From Chitinophaga ginsengisoli (GTDB lineage Bacteria > Bacteroidota > Bacteroidia > Chitinophagales > Chitinophagaceae), in assembly GCF_003014595.1 (NCBI RefSeq), contig NZ_PYGK01000010.1:62001-126000 (forward strand): a stretch of 64,000 nt of DNA. The letters are read 5' to 3'. Positions 35,277 to 43,581 of this stretch are shown here, piece after piece (positions within the stretch are counted from its first letter, which is position 1; each line of letters starts with the position of its first letter). Below the pieces are notes generated by a model. That model worked only from the letters and a program-made list of their open reading frames with translations. It was not told the origin of the DNA and searched no databases. The position numbers and the translations under genes were made by a program.

Positions 35277-36407
35277 CTATTTACTCTTATAGATCTCCGC
35301 TCCCGCCAGCAGGAAACATCCCAACCCATAATCCTCAAAATCAGGGATCTTGTCAAAACTCACCGGTTGCCCGTCAGACGGCTGCTTGCCCGTACTCTGT
35401 ACGTAACCAAGCATGCCGTTATCATGCACACAATCCTTTGCCAGAGCATGCCATGCCTTCAAAACTACCGGCTGATACACCTTCTTATCAAGATACCCAT
35501 GGCGGACGCCCCATGCCATACCATACACAAACAAGGAAGTTCCCGTCAGCTCCTTACCACCGAAATTAGTCGGATCATGCAAGCTGGCATTCCAGAAACC
35601 ATCCGCACGTTGCAGTTTGATGATCGCCGCAGCCATGTCTTTGAAATCCTGCAAGTAGATCTTGTAATAAGGAGACGATTTCGGCAGCCATTCCATGGTG
35701 CGAACGAGTGATGCTAATACCCAACCATTCCCACGGCTCCAGTAGCAGTTGCCGCCATTAGGCTCTTTGTAGGGAGGTACGAAGTCCTTATCCCGCCACC
35801 AGAGGTGCTCCTGCTGATTGTAAAGCCCATTGGTGCCATGCCTGAATTTTGTGAACGCGTACATCTCGTACATGCGATGGAAATAGGCAGTGTCATTATA
35901 TAACTTTCCCAGGCGCGCCATTACCGGCATTGCCATTTGAATAGCGTCAACCCAGTCCCAGTCGTCGATAACGTCTGTTGCTAACATGCTGTCGATAGAG
36001 GCCTTGATATCGTGAATACGCTCAGGTTGTTTATCTATGAGGTAGAGGTCAATGTAAGTCTGACCACAGGCCTGATTATCGGCGTTGCGGGTCGTGATGC
36101 CACCGCGAAGGCCCCAGTGATGTTTGTCGCCCCACTGTACGGCGTAGTCGTAATAGCTTTTCTGCGGATCAATCTGGTAGAGCGCCATGAGTCCTTCGTA
36201 ATAGACGGCCCTCGTCCAGATATTTGAAGGCCAGGTCTTGTGCAGTACGATCTCCTTACCGGCGTCCGGCCATTTCTCCATGAAATAACGGTTAACGAGG
36301 GTGAGGGTTTTCAGCACTTCTTTCTTCGGTGGCAGCGATTGTGCCCGGGCAGGCAGATAACTGCTGAGGCTCAGCAGGACAGTAGCGGCTAAAAGATGCA
36401 TCTTCAT
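35277..36407 (-). CDS. GH105 unsaturated rhamnogalacturonyl hydrolase
   Basis: A 376-residue exported enzyme; ATG 36407 (MKMHLLAATVLLSLSSYLPARAQ) supplies the signal peptide. The (alpha/alpha)6 barrel carries NIWTRAVYYEGLMALYQ (about 61-77), DDWDWVDAIQMAMPV (about 145-159, containing the Asp that protonates the 4,5-double bond in GH105) and YWSRGNGWVLASLVRTMEW (about 221-239). It removes unsaturated uronic acid residues left by pectin or other polysaccharide lyases. It lies 60 bp downstream of the GH65-like gene on the same strand, so the two are probably cotranscribed. Confidence 0.92.
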   Translation of the reverse strand: MKMHLLAATVLLSLSSYLPARAQSLPPKKEVLKTLTLVNRYFMEKWPDAGKEIVLHKTWPSNIWTRAVYYEGLMALYQIDPQKSYYDYAVQWGDKHHWGLRGGITTRNADNQACGQTYIDLYLIDKQPERIHDIKASIDSMLATDVIDDWDWVDAIQMAMPVMARLGKLYNDTAYFHRMYEMYAFTKFRHGTNGLYNQQEHLWWRDKDFVPPYKEPNGGNCYWSRGNGWVLASLVRTMEWLPKSSPYYKIYLQDFKDMAAAIIKLQRADGFWNASLHDPTNFGGKELTGTSLFVYGMAWGVRHGYLDKKVYQPVVLKAWHALAKDCVHDNGMLGYVQSTGKQPSDGQPVSFDKIPDFEDYGLGCFLLAGAEIYKSK

Positions 36408-36467
36408 GTATATAGTTTTTACGTGGATGATCATAAATCGTGGTATACCCGCGCACATCATCACCTG

Positions 36468-38630
36468 TCAGGGCATGGGGTGCAGCCCTTCCCACATCAC
36501 ATGCCACTTCCCATTGGCGGGAATACCAGGTAGTGGCTCCGTGCAACCATCATAACCGGCACACATCAAGGCGACAGCTGTCAGAAGCCCTCCATTGCCG
36601 GGCAGATAGAGCCGCAAACGTTCATCCTGGTAGTTATGCCCATTAGGGAGCCAGGTGTTGGTCTTTACGGGCATGAATAAGGCTTCTATTGCTTTCTCCG
36701 GCAGCCCAAGACGGGTGGCTGTCATGGCGGTGAGCGGGAAATCCCAGCCCCAGGTTTCCTGCCAGTTCCAGGAGGTCCATATCTTGTTGAAGGTGCGGTG
36801 CATAACGGCAGTGTCAACATAAGGCCCTGCGGGCAACATACCCAAAGCGCCCAATACAGCAGGATGGTCTGTCATGTACGACGGATTGGTATATGAATCA
36901 GGTGCGCTTTCAGCAGCCAGGTAGAGACCATCCTTTTGTGGGAGCGGCGACAGGCTGTCCAGGAGATTGTCCCAGCGGGTATTGCGGGGTAGTCCCAGAC
37001 GGGTACGCCATTCCTGAGCGGTTGTGAGTCCCCAGCGCCAGTAAGCCAGTTCGAAGGTGGCGTTGAAGGTGTTTTCGGGTTTGAAGCGCTCCTGTGCAGG
37101 GATCATTCCCTTGCCTAGTATATAGCGATGTGTGGCACTATCGTAAGCTGCAAATGATGCCATGAAATCTGCAGTAGCGAATACCAGGTCTTTATACTTG
37201 TTCAGTGTGCCATGGTCGTGGTAATGACGATACAACAGCTCCGTCATATAGATGAAGTGAGGCTGTTGCCATAAGAGGAAAGCGCCTACAGAAGAAGGGC
37301 TCTCATTGCCTTCCGGGTCTGTCATTTTCTGCCAGCGGATGCCTTCATAGCCCTGGCGTTCTGCGATAGCTTTGGCTTTGCCAGCGACAGTAGCATACCA
37401 CTGCAGGCTTTTCTCCAGTATATCAGGGCGATTCCATAAGGCAAAGTGAACGGCATGCCACCAGTGCATTTCCAGGTGGGGCTTACCGAACCAGCTGTTG
37501 TAGGTCAGTCCAGTTTCCTGTGGAGGCATGTTGCCGGCGCATTGTACTGCCATCAGGTATTGTGACAGGATGATCCTGCGTTCCAGCTCAAATGCACGGG
37601 GATCAGTGCTTCCAACGAAATCTACTGCCGCTCCTGTTTGCCAGAAACGCAGCCAGTGATCTTCGCTGAGGGTGCGTACTGTTTCAAAGGGAGGCAGGGT
37701 GCGCATAGCATTGGGCCGCTCTTCGCTGAAGCGGAAATCAAAGTCAAAACGGGTAGTCGTAGTGACTGGTGTGATGATATGATCATGCCGCTGCTGTTGC
37801 GCGAGTGTCATCGCATCAGAGCCTCCTACCTGCAGGAAATAACGTGTTCTGTCAAGGCTGTGTTCCATTGTGAAAGCACGCTGTCCCACTTCAACAACGC
37901 GGGATACATGTTTTTCAGGATATGCCCTGTTCACGCCGGCATCAGAAAAGGTGCCGGTGGGATAAGGGAAACGGATTTCCAGTTTTATCCTGCCTTCTTT
38001 CAGCAAAGGAGATTCGATCCTGACTGCTACGAGGTCTGTTTCAGGATGTACAACGGTTAATACCTGTACCGGATTACCTTCTACTGTGAAGCGGCTTTTG
38101 ATCACGCCATTCCAGAGATCCAGTTCCTGTGATACATCTTTGATATCAGATAAGTGGCAGGCAGTCCCATTCTTCAGTAATATCTGCAAGCCGATGTTAC
38201 CCAGCTGCAAACGGTGCATATTCTGCCTGAACCAGTCTGAGGCCTGTTTATTACGTTCGGGCGAATTCCATTGCACCGCATAGGTGACATCGCGATTATT
38301 CAGGTGATATGTTTTGAGGCTTTCTTCAAAGCGGTAGCCTGCTGTATCGGTAAAGCTATGCCATCCCCATTCGGATTGTGTGCCCAGTGGTACGCCCTGG
38401 CTATAGGCTTCAGGAAAGGATTGTAGTCCGGTAATATCTACAGTAAAAGCAAAACCTCCGTTGCCGAGGGTCAGCGAAGAAAGCGAATCGAATTTATTAT
38501 TGACAACATTATGCCGCTGCACTAAGGCCATACGGTTGATGAGCTCCTGGCTCCGGGAAGTGGAGCTGATGAGCAACAGCAACATAAAAAATAAAAGCGC
38601 GTATAACCGGTTTTGTATCCTGTACTTCAT
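36468..38630 (-). CDS. Exported GH65-like (alpha/alpha)6-barrel glycosidase
   Basis: A 720-residue exported protein from ATG 38630 (MKYRIQNRLYALLFFMLLLL). The N-terminal beta-sandwich (about 25-290) includes NVVNNKFDSLSSLTLGNGGF, and the helical barrel includes TYNSWFGKPHLEMHWWHAVH (about 395-414), where the E in HLEMHWW is a plausible catalytic acid, and WQETWGWDFPLTA near 620. I place it in the GH65/GH95-like six-hairpin group, more likely GH65-like, but the family is not certain. Its neighbour GH105 suggests an activity on rhamnose- or uronic-acid-containing side chains. Confidence 0.75.
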   Translation of the reverse strand: MKYRIQNRLYALLFFMLLLLISSTSRSQELINRMALVQRHNVVNNKFDSLSSLTLGNGGFAFTVDITGLQSFPEAYSQGVPLGTQSEWGWHSFTDTAGYRFEESLKTYHLNNRDVTYAVQWNSPERNKQASDWFRQNMHRLQLGNIGLQILLKNGTACHLSDIKDVSQELDLWNGVIKSRFTVEGNPVQVLTVVHPETDLVAVRIESPLLKEGRIKLEIRFPYPTGTFSDAGVNRAYPEKHVSRVVEVGQRAFTMEHSLDRTRYFLQVGGSDAMTLAQQQRHDHIITPVTTTTRFDFDFRFSEERPNAMRTLPPFETVRTLSEDHWLRFWQTGAAVDFVGSTDPRAFELERRIILSQYLMAVQCAGNMPPQETGLTYNSWFGKPHLEMHWWHAVHFALWNRPDILEKSLQWYATVAGKAKAIAERQGYEGIRWQKMTDPEGNESPSSVGAFLLWQQPHFIYMTELLYRHYHDHGTLNKYKDLVFATADFMASFAAYDSATHRYILGKGMIPAQERFKPENTFNATFELAYWRWGLTTAQEWRTRLGLPRNTRWDNLLDSLSPLPQKDGLYLAAESAPDSYTNPSYMTDHPAVLGALGMLPAGPYVDTAVMHRTFNKIWTSWNWQETWGWDFPLTAMTATRLGLPEKAIEALFMPVKTNTWLPNGHNYQDERLRLYLPGNGGLLTAVALMCAGYDGCTEPLPGIPANGKWHVMWEGLHPMP

Positions 38631-38696
38631 GATGGTGGAACACATTTCAATAAATGTATGGAAACGTCTGCGCAAACGGATTATTAATTTGCAATA

Positions 38697-38744
38697 TCTG
38701 CCTCAACAAAGCATCCCATAGTGTCCCAGTGAAAGTGAGGCAGA
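38697..38744. promoter_or_regulatory. 9-bp inverted repeat in a divergent promoter region
   Basis: TCTGCCTCA (38697-38705) and TGAGGCAGA (38736-38744) are perfect inverted copies, 30 nt apart, between the GH65-like gene (-) and the isoaspartyl peptidase gene (+). It could be a looped operator or an RNA stem followed by TTTTAT. Confidence 0.4.
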
Positions 38745-38762
38745 TTTTATAATTTAGTCCGT

Positions 38763-39824
38763 ATGAAAACATTTTCCCTTCTCCGATCTGCCGCCTGGAT
38801 GCTGGTTATTTGCAGCAGTCTGCAGGTGCGCGCCGACACAACTTATGCTGACGATAGCACTCACCAGGAAAAGTACGTGCTCGTCATACATGGCGGTGCA
38901 GGCACTATCCTGAAAAAGAATATGACCGCCCAGAAAGAAGCTGCTTATAAAGCAGGGCTGGAAGAAGCATTGAAAACCGGTTATAAAGCATTACAGGCAG
39001 GCAAAAGTAGCCTGGACGCAGTAGAAGCTACTATTCGTGTACTGGAAGACAACCCGCTGTTTAACGCAGGGAAAGGCGCTGTGTTCACGCACGATGGACG
39101 CAATGAAATGGATGCTGCCATTATGAACGGTAAAACACTGGAAGCAGGATCTGTGGCAGGCGTATCTACTATCCGCAATCCTATTGCCGCGGCCAGGGCG
39201 GTAATGGAAAAATCAGAACATGTGATGATGGCAGGACGCGGCGCAGAACAGTTTGCGAAAGAAGCAGGACTGGAGATCGTAGATCCGGCCTATTTCCGTA
39301 CAGAGGAACGTTGGGAAGGATTACAGAAAGCATTGAAGGCAGACTCCTTGAAAAGCAGACTGGATCATAGTTACCAGCCGGCAGGAAAACTGGGCGTTGA
39401 GAATATCGATAACAAGTTCGGTACCGTAGGTGCTGTGGCGCTTGACAAAGCAGGCAATCTGGCCGCAGGAACATCCACCGGAGGTATGACCAATAAAAAG
39501 TATGGCCGTATCGGTGATGCACCTATCATTGGCGCCGGTACCTATGCGAACAACAATACCGTAGCTGTTTCCTGTACAGGCTGGGGAGAATTTTTTATCC
39601 GTAGTGTGGTAGCGTATGATCTGTCTGCGCTGATGGCATATAAAGGGTTAACGGTGCAGGAGGCCGGTAAGGCCGTTATAGAGAAAGTAGGTACACTTGG
39701 AGGGAATGGTGGGTTGATAGCTTTGGACAAAAATGGTCATGCCGCGCTCCCTTTCAATACCGAAGGAATGTACAGGGGCATGGTGACCGCTGAAGGAAAA
39801 ATAACGATTGAGATCTACAAATAA
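38763..39824 (+). CDS. Exported isoaspartyl peptidase/L-asparaginase
   Basis: A 353-residue Ntn-hydrolase with a signal peptide (1-24), so periplasmic. VLVIHGGAGTI (39-49) is the N-terminal signature. Autocleavage should occur before Thr221 in NKFGTVGAVALDK; GGMTNKKYGRIGDAPIIGAGTYA supplies the substrate-binding residues of the beta subunit. It hydrolyses beta-aspartyl dipeptides and asparagine. Monocistronic, closed by a perfect terminator. Confidence 0.95.
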   Translation: MKTFSLLRSAAWMLVICSSLQVRADTTYADDSTHQEKYVLVIHGGAGTILKKNMTAQKEAAYKAGLEEALKTGYKALQAGKSSLDAVEATIRVLEDNPLFNAGKGAVFTHDGRNEMDAAIMNGKTLEAGSVAGVSTIRNPIAAARAVMEKSEHVMMAGRGAEQFAKEAGLEIVDPAYFRTEERWEGLQKALKADSLKSRLDHSYQPAGKLGVENIDNKFGTVGAVALDKAGNLAAGTSTGGMTNKKYGRIGDAPIIGAGTYANNNTVAVSCTGWGEFFIRSVVAYDLSALMAYKGLTVQEAGKAVIEKVGTLGGNGGLIALDKNGHAALPFNTEGMYRGMVTAEGKITIEIYK

Positions 39825-39844
39825 TGGGAAGTTTCCGGGAAGTT

Positions 39845-39884
39845 CCGTGAAACTCCAGGGCGGAGTTTCACGGTTTACTTTTCA
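39845..39884 (+). terminator. Terminator of the isoaspartyl peptidase gene
   Basis: CCGTGAAACTCC (39845-39856) pairs perfectly with GGAGTTTCACGG (39862-39873), followed by TTTACTTTTC. Confidence 0.9.
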
Positions 39885-39946
39885 TGTCAGTATAGGGTGT
39901 TAGGATATAGTTATTTTTTTTGGCGGCATACGAACGCCGCTACAGA

Positions 39947-40279
39947 TCAGTTCAGAAAACCAAACCTGTTCTCAAACAATTTTCCAACTCCGGGGACAGG
40001 GCTTAATATGTCTCTGGACGCTGCTGCAGCGCCAAAGGTCATTAAGACCAATGGAAGAAGGCCGGCTACCGCTAATATTGAGCCTATTGATGGAACAATT
40101 ACTGAAATGACCTTAATGGCTGTCCATAAAATCACAGTAAAGATAAAAATACCCAGTGCCTGATTCAGGTGATAACGCACCAACCTGCTTCTATCCGGGC
40201 TACTTTTATACTGGACATAGCTATATATCCATCCAATCAATGTGATGTAGGCAATAATAGCCAACGTTTGGTTTTTCAT
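39947..40279 (-). CDS. Small polytopic membrane protein
   Basis: A 110-residue protein with three hydrophobic helices (about 6-22, 43-66, 67-88) and the sequence SSPDRSRLVRYHLNQALGIF between the first two. That phrase (charged S/D-R-x-x-V-R-Y/F-H-x-x-Q-A) is typical of DUF4870-like and YIP-like small membrane proteins. Role unknown. On the same strand as the YiaA-like gene upstream (87 bp). Confidence 0.75.
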   Translation of the reverse strand: MKNQTLAIIAYITLIGWIYSYVQYKSSPDRSRLVRYHLNQALGIFIFTVILWTAIKVISVIVPSIGSILAVAGLLPLVLMTFGAAAASRDILSPVPGVGKLFENRFGFLN

Positions 40280-40366
40280 AAAAGATATGGTTTAATTTTT
40301 TGGGACAGAGCTACGGTATTGCTACCATGCTTCCCTATCCTTTATGCCATCAATAATTTGGGTGGG

Positions 40367-40792
40367 TTATCTTTCGATTGTCGTGTCTCCGGTTACGATA
40401 CCAGCTTTTGCAGCCTGGGTATCACGAGTGTTCTTTTGTACGCTGATAGCGCCGAAAATGCTTAACAGGAAGGCGAAGGCATAGAACCCTTTTTCGCTTG
40501 GCAACAGTGTCGCATTCCATAATCCTACTGCCAGCAATACAATGCATAATATTGTGGATACCCAGCTGATACCATAGTAGATATCTGTTACCGGTATCCC
40601 TTCCAGACGGTCTCTGACACATTTCTGTACAGATACGCCTGCAAACAGACCATACATTAATATGGTAAAATAGTACCCCTTTTCATTCAGCAGCATTCCT
40701 GCATTCCACAGGCCAATGATGTAACCTAACACACCTATTGATAATGCAAGCCAGGAGGTAGCAATAAAGGCAAGTGACGGTTTCTGCTTCAT
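40367..40792 (-). CDS. yiaA: YiaA-like inner membrane protein
   Basis: A 141-residue protein made of two tandem YiaA/B two-helix units (about 8-62 and 72-124), each with GLWNAxxLxxEKG(Y/F)Y followed by a helix and SVQKxxRD. The repeat and length agree with E. coli YiaA. Four membrane helices. No function is established for the family. Confidence 0.92.
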   Translation of the reverse strand: MKQKPSLAFIATSWLALSIGVLGYIIGLWNAGMLLNEKGYYFTILMYGLFAGVSVQKCVRDRLEGIPVTDIYYGISWVSTILCIVLLAVGLWNATLLPSEKGFYAFAFLLSIFGAISVQKNTRDTQAAKAGIVTGDTTIER

Positions 40793-40911
40793 TTATGTTG
40801 TGTGATAATTACGATGTAAAAGTAGATCAAATTGTAAGGGTGGAGAATAGCGGTTTTCAGGTATAAATCATCGGGATTCCTTATTTTGGCCTCCGAATAT
40901 CCTGGATACTT

Positions 40912-41265
40912 ATGGAATATAATAAGGGGACCCACCTCATTGCGACACTATATACAACTGAGCATCAACTACTTAATACATTCACAGCGTTTAAAACCCT
41001 GACGGACGAACTAATTCTTACCTATCAGTTACAGAAACTGGGCGAGGTATATCATAACTTCTCCCCCTCCGGCTATACGGGAGTGGTATGCCTGAGTGAA
41101 AGTCATTTGTCAATACATACATGGCCGGAGCATGGGAAGGTCAATATCGATATTTACCTCAGCAATTACCTGCGTAATAATGACGGTACGGTAGATAATA
41201 TATACAGCGCGATCAAAGCTCATTTTAATGCGGCTGTTGAACAAGAACAATTCCTCAAACGCTAA
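40912..41265 (+). CDS. SpeD-like AdoMet decarboxylase homologue lacking the catalytic Cys
   Basis: A 117-residue protein of the prokaryotic AdoMet decarboxylase family. GTHLIATLY (6-14) and the self-cleavage block LSESHLSIHTWPEHG (61-75) are intact: cleavage would be between E63 and S64, making a pyruvoyl group, with H69 kept. The later FTCG motif, whose Cys is the proton donor in SpeD, reads DIYLSN here, so the Cys position is Ser84. The protein is also short at the C terminus. First gene of an eight-gene run including a spermidine-synthase-like gene. It may decarboxylate AdoMet or ornithine/arginine, or have another role. Confidence 0.85.
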   Translation: MEYNKGTHLIATLYTTEHQLLNTFTAFKTLTDELILTYQLQKLGEVYHNFSPSGYTGVVCLSESHLSIHTWPEHGKVNIDIYLSNYLRNNDGTVDNIYSAIKAHFNAAVEQEQFLKR

Positions 41266-41268
41266 TCA

Positions 41269-43176
41269 ATGACAGAGATCCCTTATACCCATCAATGTCC
41301 TTCCTGTAGTAACCTGGTCACATTCAGCTCCCCGCATACCTCCGTACGGGTATGCACATGTGGAACGGTGCTGAACAGAATGACCGATGGCACTATCATA
41401 CCCAGGCCCTTCCACGTTATTGCCGAAAAGGCATCCGTTATTGCGCCGGGTACTACCGGACAATGGAAAGGCAAATCATTCAGGGTAAGCGGCCGCTTCA
41501 GGATCTGGGCAGCGGAAACCGTATTTAGTTACTGGACGATTATATTTCAGGACGAAACCGCCGCCTACCTCATGGAAGGATATGGTATGTATGCCATTCT
41601 CCTGCCCGTAGCTACACCTCCGGAACTGGCCCAGGATGCAATCAGGCAGCTGGCACCCGGTAAAAATAAACTGTTGAATAAGGAGCAATACATGTTGTTG
41701 CGTAAAGACGGCTGTAAAAAATGGGATGTAGAAGGAGAACTCTTCATCCCCGAATGCAACAGCACCTTTACTACCTTTGATTTTTCAAGCTCCAAGGGAC
41801 GGGTTTTACATATTATAGAATACTGGTCGCAGGTGCATTCCGCCTTTGAAGTGCACTATACCGACTTTACATCGCTGGCCCTGGAACAGACCCGCCCATA
41901 CGAAAGCGCGGGCAGGGAATTTAAATGTGTCTGTGGCACGGCATTGCATGTTGCGACCTTTCCCTATGCACAAAGCTGCGGATGCCCTAAATGTTACAAA
42001 GTGTATGTATTTGAGAATGGTCTTGCATTCGTAAGGCAGCATAGCAAAAACCTTAAAAACAGTACACCCGCCATTACACTGGGCGCAACGGGCATTATAA
42101 AAGGGATTTTCTATAAGGTGATCGGTTTCATTGTAAAAGAAGAACGAAATCAATACCAGTCACAATGGAGGGAATACACCTTGTTCAACGAGCAGGAAGG
42201 TTATGCTTTTCTGAGTGAATACGATGGTCACTGGATCTACCTGCGTGAACAGGGCAAAACGCCCGTTCCGGAAAGTATGGGCACCAGCGGGTTTAACTAT
42301 GACGGGAAGAGTTTCGATCTGTTCAATTCGTATGGTTTTAATATTATTTCTGCACAGGGGGAATTTCCTGGTAACGCCTTCAACGATGGAAATATAAAGT
42401 GCTGGGAGTTCATTTCACCTCCCATCATGTGGAACAGGGAGCAAAGTCCCGAAGAAGGTATCGTCTGGTTCAAAGGATGGCATGTAGACCCCGATGAACT
42501 GAAAAAAGCCCTGGGAGATGCCATTATCCGACCCACACAAATCGGTGTAGGTGCAGTACAACCCAATGGTTATATCGACCTGCTGACACTGGTCAGGAAC
42601 ACTGTAATAGCGATAGGGGTGCTGATCCTGCTACATCTGGCCATTACCTCCGGTAACAGCGAACGGCAGCTGTTCACGCATGAAATTTATTTCTCCGACT
42701 CTAGTACTGTAACAACGACAGTCATCAATGATATCCACCTGGAGAAACGGCAAAGTAATCTCATGTTAGACATCTACGCGCCTGTGCAGAACAACTGGAT
42801 GGAGGTAGAAGCAACACTCATCAATACAAAGACCGGCACTGAATACAGCGCTAGTGAAGGTGTGGAATATTACAGTGGCGTTGAAGACGGGGACAGGTGG
42901 TCCGAAGGAAGCCAGAACGGCACCTTTTATATCAATGAAGTACCCAGTGGCGATTATACGCTGAAACTGGAAGCAACCCGGGAATCTACCTATTTTCCTG
43001 TAAAAAGCTATACGCTCACGGCGCATTATGATGTGGCCAATACCAGGAACCTGTTCATTTGTATAGGTCTCCTGCTGCTGTGGCCTATCTTCAAATATTT
43101 TTCAACCTACTACAGCGAAAACAAACGCTGGTCAAACAGTCCTTATTCAGCATTTACAATAGGCGAAGATGATTAA
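41269..43176 (+). CDS. DUF4178 membrane protein with two zinc ribbons
   Basis: A 635-residue protein, 3 bp after the SpeD-like gene. Two similar halves each begin with a zinc-ribbon: CPSCS...CTCG (about 10-32) and CVCG...CGCPKC (about 224-245). Each is followed by a DUF4178 domain (about 55-215 and 265-430), seen in GTTGQWKGKSFRVSGRF and GATGIIKGIFYKVIGF. A membrane helix (about 446-464) follows, then an extracytoplasmic beta domain (TTVINDIHLEKRQ, YINEVPSGDYTLKLEA) and a second helix near 598-616. DUF4178 commonly accompanies DUF350 and SpeD/SpeE-like genes; function unknown. Confidence 0.88.
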   Translation: MTEIPYTHQCPSCSNLVTFSSPHTSVRVCTCGTVLNRMTDGTIIPRPFHVIAEKASVIAPGTTGQWKGKSFRVSGRFRIWAAETVFSYWTIIFQDETAAYLMEGYGMYAILLPVATPPELAQDAIRQLAPGKNKLLNKEQYMLLRKDGCKKWDVEGELFIPECNSTFTTFDFSSSKGRVLHIIEYWSQVHSAFEVHYTDFTSLALEQTRPYESAGREFKCVCGTALHVATFPYAQSCGCPKCYKVYVFENGLAFVRQHSKNLKNSTPAITLGATGIIKGIFYKVIGFIVKEERNQYQSQWREYTLFNEQEGYAFLSEYDGHWIYLREQGKTPVPESMGTSGFNYDGKSFDLFNSYGFNIISAQGEFPGNAFNDGNIKCWEFISPPIMWNREQSPEEGIVWFKGWHVDPDELKKALGDAIIRPTQIGVGAVQPNGYIDLLTLVRNTVIAIGVLILLHLAITSGNSERQLFTHEIYFSDSSTVTTTVINDIHLEKRQSNLMLDIYAPVQNNWMEVEATLINTKTGTEYSASEGVEYYSGVEDGDRWSEGSQNGTFYINEVPSGDYTLKLEATRESTYFPVKSYTLTAHYDVANTRNLFICIGLLLLWPIFKYFSTYYSENKRWSNSPYSAFTIGEDD

Positions 43177-43348
43177 TAAATTCAATCCATTCCAACGGGA
43201 ATCACCCTTGTTTTCCATCAGGTGGTTCATTGTATTCGCAAGCCTCATTGCAGGATTGCTGTTCCGTTCAGACACCAGCGGGTGGCGGCTGTTTTCGTCA
43301 GGGCAACAGCAATGGAGCGCCTCGGGCACACACGGATATCATAAATAA
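43169..43348 (+). CDS. 59-residue membrane microprotein between DUF4178 and DUF350 genes
   Basis: ATG at 43169 overlaps the end of the DUF4178 gene by 8 bp; 59 codons end at TAA 43346-43348, 17 bp before the DUF350 gene. The protein starts MINKFNPFQRESPLF, has one hydrophobic helix (about 19-32, WFIVFASLIAGLLF) and a Trp/Gln/Ser-rich tail ending GTHGYHK. The overlap, the spacing, and the fact that it fills what would be the only sizeable gap in the operon support it as a real gene. No family recognised. Confidence 0.75.
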   Translation: MINKFNPFQRESPLFSIRWFIVFASLIAGLLFRSDTSGWRLFSSGQQQWSASGTHGYHK

Positions 43349-43365
43349 CTTATTAAACAACTTAT

Positions 43366-43569
43366 ATGTCAAACGCACTTATCAACTCTATTCTTTATTC
43401 CTTTATAGGTATTGCTATACTTGTAATCGTATTTGTACTGGTGGAAGTATTAACGCCCAGGCATAACCTGCGTAAAGAGATCATGGAAAAGCAGAATATG
43501 GCCGTAGCTGTACTGGCAGGATTTTTCATGCTGGCCATGGCTATTATCATCGCATCTGCCATTCACTAA
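43366..43569 (+). CDS. DUF350 small membrane protein
   Basis: A 67-residue protein with two membrane helices (about 8-29 and 44-65) linked by TPRHNLRKEIMEKQNMAVA, which is the DUF350 core (E. coli YjfL carries two such units). Likely forms an oligomeric channel or scaffold in the inner membrane; this is inferred from the fold. Lies 12 bp before the spermidine-synthase-like gene. Confidence 0.9.
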   Translation: MSNALINSILYSFIGIAILVIVFVLVEVLTPRHNLRKEIMEKQNMAVAVLAGFFMLAMAIIIASAIH

Positions 43570-43581
43570 GCCAAAGAACCA

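Noticed and set aside
43230..43466. 78-codon frame over the 59-residue gene and the DUF350 gene
   Set aside because: Different frame; the 59-codon frame has operon spacing and a membrane helix, this one does not.
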